Part shown: piece by piece, positions 11,010 to 19,731 of the stretch
How the letters are laid out: each line of letters starts with the position of its first letter
How positions within the stretch are numbered: the stretch's first letter is position 1
Assembly: GCA_023091665.1 (NCBI GenBank)
Contig: JALJCQ010000011.1
Span: 2,707,806 to 2,771,805, forward strand
DNA: 64,000 nucleotides
Direction of reading: 5' to 3'
From: Pythium myriotylum
Taxonomy: Eukaryota > Oomycota > Peronosporomycetes > Pythiales > Pythiaceae
Position numbers and translations under genes: made by a program
Notes under the pieces: generated by a model
What the model was told of the DNA's origin: nothing
Database searches by the model: none
The model's input: the letters and a program-made list of their open reading frames with translations, nothing else

Positions 11010-12600
11010 TTACACAAGGCGATATGTGCCCTTCGCAAGGTAGATCACGGCGTCCATTTGAAGCTGCAACGAGAGGTCAGTTTTGGTGTCGGAACACGCA
11101 AGACAACGACAGACACCACGTACGTCGGTGAGCATGGCCTCCATCTTGTCAACTGCGAGGGAAGGAAACGCAAACTGCAAGTCTCGGAGCGTGCAGCCCG
11201 TCGAGCCGCCCTTGGCGATGTGGTCGTAGATCAGCTCTACAACAACGGCGCGTCAGATCGTCAACCCTCGAGTTGGAGCATCTCCACGAGACTCACTACT
11301 CCACTCCTCGGGGGTCCTTTGCGTTGCCGAGGCCGTCACTGGCGGTTCGATCTCAAAGACCGCGACCCCGTGGTTCTTCTCCTCTGCCTCACTGATGAAC
11401 TGCCGCAAGTGGCGAACGACCGTGTTGAGGTTGCTGCCACCGACGAGCGGCAGCAGCGCAGGGACCGACTCGAGTTCGAGTGCCGACCGCAGTTGCGCGT
11501 ACTTCCGCACTGCCTTGACGGTCGTGACGATCTTGCTGTTAAATTTGATGCGGTCGTTCACGCGGATGATTGAGTAGGGAGGATTGTTGAGACTGGGGTC
11601 GTAACGTCAATATTAAAAGCAAAACGAGTCGATCGGTTCGTGAACTACGCACCGCATCTCGAGTTTCTTGGCGCCGCTTGCGATGAGCTTGAGATCTGCG
11701 CTAGAGACGTGGAACTGGTACTCTGCTGGTGGGAGCGCCGTCGGAGGCTGGTTCAGCACGCCAGGACCTGTCTTCATTTCGAGAAGAACCGGCTGCGAGG
11801 GGCGTGTTGGAGTCTCGGGATCCGCGAGCTTTCGTTTCGTTCCGGTGGTCGGCGTGGTCTTTTCACTGGCAGCGTCTGGAAATGGCAACAGCGGGATGGA
11901 CGAAACAACCACGTCACCTGCGTGGAGGTGTGGCTTCTCGTTCAAGTAAATGGCTTTCTGCCTGAGCACGATGAGTCAAAACCACTGTATCCAACGGACG
12001 GATACCAAGCAACAACGCACACGAGCAGTGTCTCGAGCACATGGAGACTCTCGGCATTCGGATCGTCCATCACGCTAACACTCGCCGCGTCGATCCACCG
12101 CTTCCAAGAGCGTCCCGACGCGAACAGCGGCGCGTCTTGCACCTCCCCAAGTGCTCGCACCTGAATGCTCATTCTCCTCAATACCATTCCATCCCACTCT
12201 CTCCGTTCCCACAACCACGCACCATCGTCCCTGGCTGCACCTCTTGCAGCTCGGCCATCGCGGCCTCTCCACGCAGCTGCAGCAGCGCGACGTCTGTGCC
12301 GTCGTCTGTCTCCACCACTCGCCACGTGAGAATCCAAACGCCCACGAACGCAGAGACGCTCGCTCGCCACCCACCGATCTCGACGCGCAGCAGCTGCGCG
12401 CCGACGCTCTCGCGCCACACGCAGAGCCCCTGGACCTGCACGCGCTCGACGCGCACGCGGCTGCGGCGCAGCGGCGTCGCGTCGGCGTCGCTCGTCGCCG
12501 CGACGTCGGCGAGAAAGACGCGCCGGAACCCCATTGACCACTGGGCGGGATTCCATCGTAGCTCCTCGCGCTCGGTATTTTCCATTGGCTGAAATACCAT
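11010..12600 (-). CDS. STN1: CST complex subunit STN1 (OB-fold telomere-capping protein)
   Basis: Seven exons, checked by phase: 12600-12375, 12305-12223, 12160-12023, 11957-11653, 11592-11297, 11236-11124 and 11063-11010. The product is 404 residues. The assembled OB fold reads VERVQVQGLCVW, then LLRVEIDDGTDVALLQLR, then VQPGTMVRALGEV and DPNAESLHVLETL, matching STN1/RPA2-like OB folds (the VDDxTG turn, the GDxVRVRG strand and the plant-type DPNxExLHWLE). A disordered linker follows, then winged-helix segments ending LIYDHIAKGGSTGCTLRDLQ and AVIYLAKGTYRLV. STN1, with CTC1 and TEN1, caps telomeres and recruits Pol alpha-primase for C-strand fill-in. The start may be 12585 (MENTEREELRW). The upstream same-strand gene stops only 13 nt before the ATG. 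Confidence 0.8.
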
Positions 12601-12613
12601 CCAACTCGACGTT

Positions 12614-14725
12614 CTATTGGTTATAATTCCTCTCCGCTGGGCCTGTGACGTGTGTGTTGTTGAACTGCGAGTCGGCACTGCCGGCCCACATGCGATGGAA
12701 GCGCGCGCCGCCGTGGCGCTTGGCCATCTGCTGCTCGCGCATCGCGACGCGCTGCTCCTGCTCGTGGACGCGGTCCAGGTACTCGAAGCGCCGCGCCGCG
12801 CCCAGCCGCGTTCGCGCGCGCGCTTTCCACTCGGCCAGCCGCTGCACTTTCTCGCGCTCGCTCGCCATCCCCGCGAGCAGCTCCTGCGTGTGCTCGTGGC
12901 GCGCCTGCCGCCGCGTCGCTCTCGCGCGAGCCTCCTGCTCGCTCGTGGATGGTGCTTCTCGGTACACGTCGCCGCTGTTGACGCCGCGAAGCATGGGGCT
13001 GAACGCCTCGCGCGTCGTCGTGCGGAAGCGCTCGCTGTCGCTCGCGAACTGCGCGGCGTCCGCGCGCATGCCGTCGCCGCCCACGCCCACGCGCGTCCAG
13101 TCGGTGCGCTGGACACGCCAGTACTCGTGGCGGTCCTGAGAGACCACCGCAAGCGGATTGAGCGTCGGCCCGAGCTCTCGCTTGGAGAGCGTTGGCGTTG
13201 ACTGCGACACTGAGAGCGGACCGTGCGATGTCTGCGCGCGTGGGCGAAAATGATGAGGCGTCGACGCCGGCGGCGAGCGGAAGACAGGCGACGTCGCGAT
13301 GCGACGCGAGAGATTCTCTTGCATGCAGCCACCCGCTTCAATGGATGGCAGTGACAGTGGCTCCTCGACGGAGGATGGCTGCCGCCTTGCAAAGTACTCG
13401 GGATCGAACTCGTTGCGAGGAGTGAGGGGGACGTTAGCCTTGTAATGGAGAGCTGCGAGCTCTTTGCGGCGCCCATAGTCGATGAGGTCGGTCGGCAGCT
13501 CGCGCTTACCGGCACCAAAGTACTGCACAAACTCCTTCATGCTGATCCGCTCGTCGGCGTTGCGGTCGACCATGCGCACCATCTCGTCCATCTCGGATGG
13601 TTCCATCGTGAGCTGAAGATACTCCTTCCCGAGCGCGCTCTTAACCTGGTCGTACGACAGAAAGCCGTCGTTGTCCGTGTCGAACTGCTTGAAAGCGTAG
13701 ATGAGCAAGTTCTCTGTCTTCCCGCCGTGGACGCCGAGGTCGCGCCCATGCTTGTGCAACAGCTCGCCGTTCACTTTCAGCCGCAGCTCCTTCATGCGCT
13801 CACGTGCACGCGGCGACAGGTCGAGTGGAGCGCGGAACTTGAGCGCGAGCGAAGACGTTGGATCCGCTGCGACTGCGGCTTCGCGCACTTTGGTCGGAGA
13901 GTACGCGCTCGCGTGCTCCACGTACTCGCTGGCCGTAAACATCTCGGAAAACTCCTGGTACGCGATGCTGTTGTCTTCGTTGCGATCTACCTGGCGAAAG
14001 ACGCGGCGGATGTCGGCTGGCGATAGCTCCACCTCAGACGCATCGACCATGTCGGTGAAACGTTGGTACGAGATGTGGCCGTTCGAGTCTTTGTCGAAGG
14101 CTTTGAAGACCGCTCGTACTGAGCCATAGCGATCCACGAAGGCCTCATACAACTTTTTCCGTGTCTCGATAAAGAACGCACGATCGGCTGACAGTGACGT
14201 GTCCGCCGCAGATTCCACAGTACCATCGTTCGTGTCTCCAGGGTGATCGGCGTGTGAATTTTGTTCTGTCGTGGTCTCGCCAACGTGAAGTGGTTCTTCA
14301 TGTCGTGGGGCTTCACCGGAGGAATCTTCTCGCCGCCGTCGCTCACTCCGCACCACGAGCCCTGGAGATATGGGCGCCACAGCGGTCGCCGGGCCTGATG
14401 GCCGCAAACGCATGGATTCTTTCATAAGGTCGATGTTCGTTTCGCGGATGTGGTAGGCTGCAGACGCGGGGTCACCATGATTGTCTGCGGCACAGTATTT
14501 ATGCTTCGCTAGCGGAGACACTGGCCGTGGTAACTCGGGCGTAGAGATATTCCTCGATAAATTGGTCGAGCCGACCTGGACCCGCTTGCGCTGCCGAGGC
14601 GGCAGATCTGCATGTGAGATCACCACAGTGGTGTTCTCAAGCGGTTTGACTCGAAGCGGGGACACAGGAACGCCGCCATCTCGTGGGCAACGAAAATTCT
14701 TGCGCTGCAGCGCCATGGTGCTCAC
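12614..14725 (-). CDS. EF-hand calcium-binding protein, 703 residues
   Basis: Intron-free frame of 703 residues. Four calcium-loop candidates appear as two pairs: DKDSNGHISYQRF and DRNEDNSIAYQEF near residues 205-255, and DTDNDGFLSYDQV and DRNADERISMKEF near residues 355-405. Loops 1 and 3 have canonical D-x-D/N-x-D/N-G spacing. Loops 2 and 4 lack the central Gly and may bind weakly. The N-terminal 180 residues are disordered. The C-terminal third is Arg/Glu-rich coiled coil (EQEARARATRRQARHEHTQE). The layout resembles EF-hand coiled-coil proteins of cytoskeleton or axoneme, but no family name is certain. The second methionine (14716) is an alternative start. Confidence 0.8.
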   Translation of the reverse strand: MSTMALQRKNFRCPRDGGVPVSPLRVKPLENTTVVISHADLPPRQRKRVQVGSTNLSRNISTPELPRPVSPLAKHKYCAADNHGDPASAAYHIRETNIDLMKESMRLRPSGPATAVAPISPGLVVRSERRRREDSSGEAPRHEEPLHVGETTTEQNSHADHPGDTNDGTVESAADTSLSADRAFFIETRKKLYEAFVDRYGSVRAVFKAFDKDSNGHISYQRFTDMVDASEVELSPADIRRVFRQVDRNEDNSIAYQEFSEMFTASEYVEHASAYSPTKVREAAVAADPTSSLALKFRAPLDLSPRARERMKELRLKVNGELLHKHGRDLGVHGGKTENLLIYAFKQFDTDNDGFLSYDQVKSALGKEYLQLTMEPSEMDEMVRMVDRNADERISMKEFVQYFGAGKRELPTDLIDYGRRKELAALHYKANVPLTPRNEFDPEYFARRQPSSVEEPLSLPSIEAGGCMQENLSRRIATSPVFRSPPASTPHHFRPRAQTSHGPLSVSQSTPTLSKRELGPTLNPLAVVSQDRHEYWRVQRTDWTRVGVGGDGMRADAAQFASDSERFRTTTREAFSPMLRGVNSGDVYREAPSTSEQEARARATRRQARHEHTQELLAGMASEREKVQRLAEWKARARTRLGAARRFEYLDRVHEQEQRVAMREQQMAKRHGGARFHRMWAGSADSQFNNTHVTGPAERNYNQ

Positions 14726-14884
14726 GGCAGGATCCGGTGTCGTGTCCCATTCGACGTCTTACCACATTGATGACTTCCCTAAAAATACACAGGTTAAGGG
14801 TATGCGGGCCTCACCAACCATCACCATCGAGGTAAAAGGCCACGCTAGGGATACTTGATATTTACCGATACGGACGCGATGCCA

Positions 14885-16651
14885 CTAGCGTTTCCGCTGC
14901 TTCTTGCTCGTCGGCCTGATTGCTACTTCTTCGTCATCATCCTCGCTACAGTGCTGTAAGATTGCGGCTTGCGCGTTTTGTCGAGACGGATACGTCGACT
15001 GCAGTAGGTCGGCGACAGATTTGTTGAGCTCAACTATGCGCTTGCGAACCCGCGTCGGGCCTAACGTGAACGAGGCACGACCATCCGCAACGCCTCGTGG
15101 CAGGATGCGACCCTCAATAACAGAGACCCACTCGCCCACCACGCCACTCCATAATGAAAAACTCACGAGCACGTTTTTCACTTGAACACCTCCTTCCAGA
15201 TAGAGATCGTTGACAACACCTTCGTTCCAGCAGCCGTTGCGGTCCAAGACATCAATCGGTTCGCCCTTCTTTAACCGTAGAGCGTACTCGACCGAGGCTG
15301 CCACTGCCACCGCCTCGAAATTGCTAGGGCATGGCTTGGCTGCGAACTCGAGAATATCTCGAGGGCGACGCGCGAGTGTCACCTCACGCTCGATCTGGCA
15401 TTCTGGATCGTCGGCACTCCATCCGGGCGGGTAGAGCTTCTTGTAGAGCTGCTCGAGTCTCGCAGCTGCGGCGGCCTCGGCCTGGAGGAGTGGTGATATC
15501 TGGATGAAGCTCACGGCACGCTCGTACAAGGACTGTGATCGGCGCCAATTCAATGCTGAGACCTCGACGAGGCGCACAAGCGAGTTGTTGATCTCTCGAG
15601 ACACTTCATCTTCTTCAATCGTGACTCCAAAGCTCGGTAGTTCGGTCGCCTCATCGCTCGGAATCTGTTCAGAGTACGGCGTTGGCTCCTGCTTACCATT
15701 CGCGGCATCGTCTGTGCCGGGATCTTCCTGTTGTTTCACATCGTGCCGGCAGCTTCTTCGTGGAGCCTGGACCACCTCCTCTTCTTGTGTAATTCCGACT
15801 TCCAGAGCCCGTTCTTCAATCCAGCGGTGCGTCGACAACGGTGATCGAATCGACGCGGGGTGGATCGCTTCTGAACCAGGGTACTCTTTCCCTGTGAGTT
15901 TCCATGCGCCGCACGAGGCCGGATGGAGACTGTCCGCGGGTACAGCAGGTAAGGTATCCGCGTCGAGTAGGCGTCTCTTCGCCGCCTTCTTGGACTTGCG
16001 CGCGGGCGATTCGTGTATTCGTGTCGCTTTTTCATCTGCTACATCACCGTTGCAGTCGTCGTCGTTCGCGCGCGCTCGTCTCGCTTCCAGTCGAGTCAGG
16101 AACTTCTCAAAGAGCGCGTCGTCGTACCCCCAGACCAACTGTCGGTAGCTCGCGATGCCCTCACATCCTGCAAACGGGCGTTTCTTGCAGGACTTGCCAT
16201 TGGTGGTCGCCGCGCGGTTCTGCGCCGCGAGGAAGTCGGCTTCTTCCCAGGCGTCGCGGAACGCGCGTCCTCGTCTCGTGGCGCGCACGCGCAGCTGGTC
16301 GAGGTTGCGGTCGTCGGCGGCGTCGGCCGAGAGCGTGACGAGGTAGGCGTCGTCGTTCTCGAAGCGGCGCATGGCGCCCCAGACGTGGCTGTTGGCGGCC
16401 ACGACGCTCGCGGCCTCTCGGCGCACGCGCGCGAGCTCGTCCATGGCGCTCGGCGGCGGCGCGTCAAAGTGCGCGCGCGCGGCGCTCCAGTCCCAGGCGA
16501 CGGCGTCGCGCGCCTCGTCGTCGCGGCCGCGGCGCTTCTTGCGGCGGCGCTCGCGCTCGTCCGCCGCGTCGCTCTCTCGGTCCACGCCGCGGCTCTCGGG
16601 CGAGTGCGCGTCCTCGACGCTCGTCGCTTCGTCCGGCGACGCGACCCCCAT
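14885..16651 (-). CDS. Orphan nuclear-type protein with a Tudor-like segment
   Basis: Single frame of 588 residues from 16651 (MGVASPDEATSVEDAHSPES). The frame is open further upstream to about 17137, but that part overlaps the end of UBA2 and is unlikely to be coding. Seen: an acidic start, a KKRRGRDDE basic patch, a charged helical region with conserved-looking SYRQLVWGYDDALFEKFL, a Lys/Arg cluster (KSKKAAKRRL), and near residue 480 the stretch GEPIDVLDRNGCWNEGVVND followed by VLVSFSLWSGVVGEWV. That stretch has the feel of a Tudor/MBT/agenet beta barrel (aromatic W..A/G.V then D/SFxxWxxxxxEWV). The C-terminus is Lys-rich (KKQRKR). A chromatin-reader role is an inference only. Confidence 0.65.
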   Translation of the reverse strand: MGVASPDEATSVEDAHSPESRGVDRESDAADERERRRKKRRGRDDEARDAVAWDWSAARAHFDAPPPSAMDELARVRREAASVVAANSHVWGAMRRFENDDAYLVTLSADAADDRNLDQLRVRATRRGRAFRDAWEEADFLAAQNRAATTNGKSCKKRPFAGCEGIASYRQLVWGYDDALFEKFLTRLEARRARANDDDCNGDVADEKATRIHESPARKSKKAAKRRLLDADTLPAVPADSLHPASCGAWKLTGKEYPGSEAIHPASIRSPLSTHRWIEERALEVGITQEEEVVQAPRRSCRHDVKQQEDPGTDDAANGKQEPTPYSEQIPSDEATELPSFGVTIEEDEVSREINNSLVRLVEVSALNWRRSQSLYERAVSFIQISPLLQAEAAAAARLEQLYKKLYPPGWSADDPECQIEREVTLARRPRDILEFAAKPCPSNFEAVAVAASVEYALRLKKGEPIDVLDRNGCWNEGVVNDLYLEGGVQVKNVLVSFSLWSGVVGEWVSVIEGRILPRGVADGRASFTLGPTRVRKRIVELNKSVADLLQSTYPSRQNAQAAILQHCSEDDDEEVAIRPTSKKQRKR

Positions 16652-16889
16652 GCTGCCGTGGAATGTGGCGAGGGATTTTGCCCCGGATGGCGTCGCCACC
16701 ACCACCGCGTATACCCAACGCCCGCTGTCCGGATACGCGGGTCTTTCGAAAAACCGCTTCGAGAGCGAAACCAACAAGGAACAGTATACGGTATAGCCGG
16801 ATAAAACGGGACCGCGCCCCACCAACGAGAAGCGAAACGCACACCACCAGGGGGGGGTACAGTACGTGAGGGTACGGAGTATACTAGGG

Positions 16890-18921
16890 TTACGCCACGC
16901 TGGACTTGGCCTTCTTGGAGACAGGACGGCCAGCTTCAACGTCGCCGCGGCTCCGCTTGCCTGGCGACGGCGTCGGGGCCTCGACGAGCATCTCAAAGTC
17001 CTCGTCGTGCTCATCTTCGTCCTCTTGAGCCTTTTGCTCTCGCTCGGCGGCCGCAGCGGCCGAGGCCTCGGCCACAGCGGCGTTGAGCTTCTCAATGTCG
17101 CCGCCGAGCGCAAAGAGCTGCGTCGCGTCCTCGCCAAAGGCTTCCTGGTCGCGGTGCTGGAGCCGGATCGAACACTGAAAATCCTGCGAAAAGTCCTCGA
17201 TCGACACGATCGTGTCGTGGTGGATGCCGTTGCCCGGCAGATCGATGAGCAGCTTGTCGAGGTTGGCCGCGAGGCTCTCCTCGGCGTCCTCGCCCTCTTC
17301 GTAGATCGTGCTGACGCCGACTGAGACCGTCGGCTCGTTCACGCCGAGCGTCTTCTTGAGCACCTTGTCCACGAGGTCGCGCAGCCGTGTACGCTTGGTG
17401 TCGATCGCGAGCTCGACCATCTGCTTGGAGCACACAAAGCACTTGGGGTTGGGCTTGGCGAGCGTCGTCGGGTTCAGTAGCACGCCGCGCGAGTCCCACG
17501 CGCGGTTGCAGTACGTGTACTTGCAGGCCTCGGATACGGGCTTCTCGGCGCGCAGGATCTTGAAGGCCTCGAGCACCTGGAGACCGGCCACGATCGCATT
17601 CGTCGTCGCGATTGCAGGGATGATGTTACCGGCAATACCCTTGCAGCTATAGAGCGACTCCATCTGGATCTTGAACACGGCTGCGCGCAAGTTCGCGCCC
17701 GCGGTCACGAACTCCATCGCAACGGCATCGTCCTTGTCAAACTCGTAGCTGCCCAGGTTCTCTCGCGATTGCTCTGACGACAGCATGCGCACTATGCAAT
17801 CCATAAATCTCCTGGCGCACTCGGCCACGGACCAGATTTCGCGGTCGTTCCAAGTGGCCGAGCCGTCGCTTGGGCCGTTGCTGGTGGCCAAAGCAGCGAT
17901 TTCGTCCTTGAGCGTCGTGAGCTCCAGCGGCTCGGGCACTTTGGTCGCTGTCTTGTACACTTTAATCTCCAGCTTCTTCTTAATCTCAAGCTCAAAGAGT
18001 CCTCGGAACACCCCCTCAGCATAGCTCTTGAGCGAGGCCTCGTCAAAGCTCATATCGCCGGGCCGCGTCACGAGCGGCATGAACGAAGACTCGTCCTCGC
18101 CCTCGGGGTCTTCCCACAGCATCGAGTCGTTTGTCTTGCCAAAGAGCAGCTTGTAGCACTCCTTGGCCCACACGATGCAGTGGACCATCTTGTCGGGCGT
18201 GCTGCGGATCGTGCAGATCGGGTACACTTTCTGCGTCACCTTTTGCGTGCACTCGTAGCACTCGGTCTCGTCTTTCTTGATGACCGAGACCTGTCCGAGG
18301 TAACCGGTCGTGCCGCTCTCGATCAGCGGCAGCCCCGTCGCGAGGCAGAGGCGGTTCACGTGCTTGCGAGCGTCGACGTTGTCGAGCGCGTTGAACACGA
18401 GCGAGAACTGGCGGAAGTAGTCGATGCCGAACTCGCTCGACTTGATGTTGCCGTGATGGGCCGTGATCTTGGCGAGTGGGTTAAAGCCCGTGGCGATCTC
18501 TTTCGCCACGAGCGCCTTGGGCTGGCCCACGTGGTGCGACCGGAAGAGGAACTGGCGGTTGAGGTTCGACACGTCGATGGTGTCGAGATCGATCAGGTGG
18601 ATGTCCACAAAGCCGCTGAGCACGAGATTCTTCACGAGCTCACATCCTTTTGTGGCAGCAAACACAGTGAGCGACAGTACTCAGCGAGCGAGCGAGCGGA
18701 GAACCCAAGGCGAATGGACACCTACCGATGCCGCCGGCGCCGACCACCAAGATCTTGGCGTTGCGCACCTTCTCCCGCAGGTCGCTGCCCTGTCACACGT
18801 CACAGAAAACCCACTCTATGTGAGCTGCTGAAGAGCTCCACGCAGCGCACGTCGCGCGGCATCGCCCACAGTCGCGATGTGCACGTACCAACGCCGTCGC
18901 GAGAGCTTCCGTTGGCGCCAT
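16890..18921 (-). CDS. UBA2: SUMO-activating enzyme subunit 2 (UBA2/SAE2)
   Basis: Three exons, 18921-18889, 18789-18726 and 18646-16890, join in phase to 617 residues (human 640). Exon 2 holds the adenylation P-loop ILVVGAGGIG, and exon 3 opens CELVKNLVLSGF, then LIDLDTIDVSNLNRQFLFR, the ATP/Mg site. The catalytic cysteine lies in YPICTIRSTPDKMVHCIVWA. Zinc ligands are ECYECTQ and CFVCSKQ. The C-terminus is acidic and then basic (KRSRGDVEAGRPVSKKAKS), a likely nuclear signal. With SAE1 it activates SUMO and passes it to Ubc9. Paired ACCGGT motifs lie 48-63 bp upstream of the ATG. Confidence 0.96.
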
Positions 18922-19731
18922 TTTGCTCGGATCCGTTTGCCCCTCCAAAAGCGGCGGAAACTCTAAGAACCGGTTGAAACCGGTATTTATCTGTGACGTG
19001 TGAGCAGCTGGACCAATCGTGGTGGATGCTGTGACACTGATGTGACGATGGTGCGCTGCTCGCGCCACTTCAAGTTCTCTGCCGCGAAGGAGAAGCAGCC
19101 AGTGCGCTCGCCACTTCAAGTATCACCACGCGGGGGCGACGCAACCACGCGTATCATGGTGTCCGAGGGCACGGCTCTCCCGTACATTACATTGATAATG
19201 GACGACGTGAGGGATATTTGGATCTTACGACCAGCTCAAGAAAGCCCCCGACCATTCACTATCTATCCTCAACCTATGAAAATGGTATGGGGGTGCACAG
19301 TTGGTGGTCCGAGGGCCTTCGTTGATCTGCGTCTATGTCCCCAACGAGGTTGCACTGTCCCGGCCGCGTCGTGACGACGACGCGCTACCTTCTCGTCGGG
19401 CTCGTCCCCTCGCGTCGATGGCCCGCGTGGACCGAGCGCGAGCGACGCGCGAAAAGCAAAAAAGCACGCGAGCCTCGTCCATTGGGGTGCGTTCGCAGAA
19501 CGTGAGACCTTGTGTGACGCGTCTTTGGTTGAAGTGATACCGGTTTATCTACCGGTATTCAGACTTCCGTGGCGCAGGGGCCTGATTTCCGATCACCCAA
19601 TCACCCGCGAATGGGTCGTCCGTGGATGTTTGTCTTCTCCTCGCCCGTTCTCTTCTGTAGGCTCTTCAGAAAAAGGGCCGGTGGGTGTTACGGTTGAGCT
19701 CCTGGGGAGAGCCGAGAACCCTCCCTCCCTC
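18922..19731. promoter_or_regulatory. 810-bp divergent intergenic region with two ACCGGT pairs
   Basis: This lies between UBA2 (minus) and the PDZ/HEAT gene (plus), both starting outward. I see no convincing gene inside: the longest frame, 19000-19374, has no recognisable domain and odd codon use. It holds ACCGGT at 18969-18974 and 18979-18984 on the UBA2 side, and at 19539-19544 and 19551-19556 on the other side. It is best read as a two-way promoter. Confidence 0.5.

Noticed and set aside
16652..17137. Longer N-terminus for the Tudor-like gene
   Set aside because: The frame is open, but it would overlap the UBA2 C-terminus and is low-complexity. The ATG at 16651 is more sensible.
19000..19374. 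Possible 124-residue gene in the UBA2 promoter region
   Set aside because: No domain, cysteines scattered, codon use unlike neighbours, and it overlaps probable promoter motifs.
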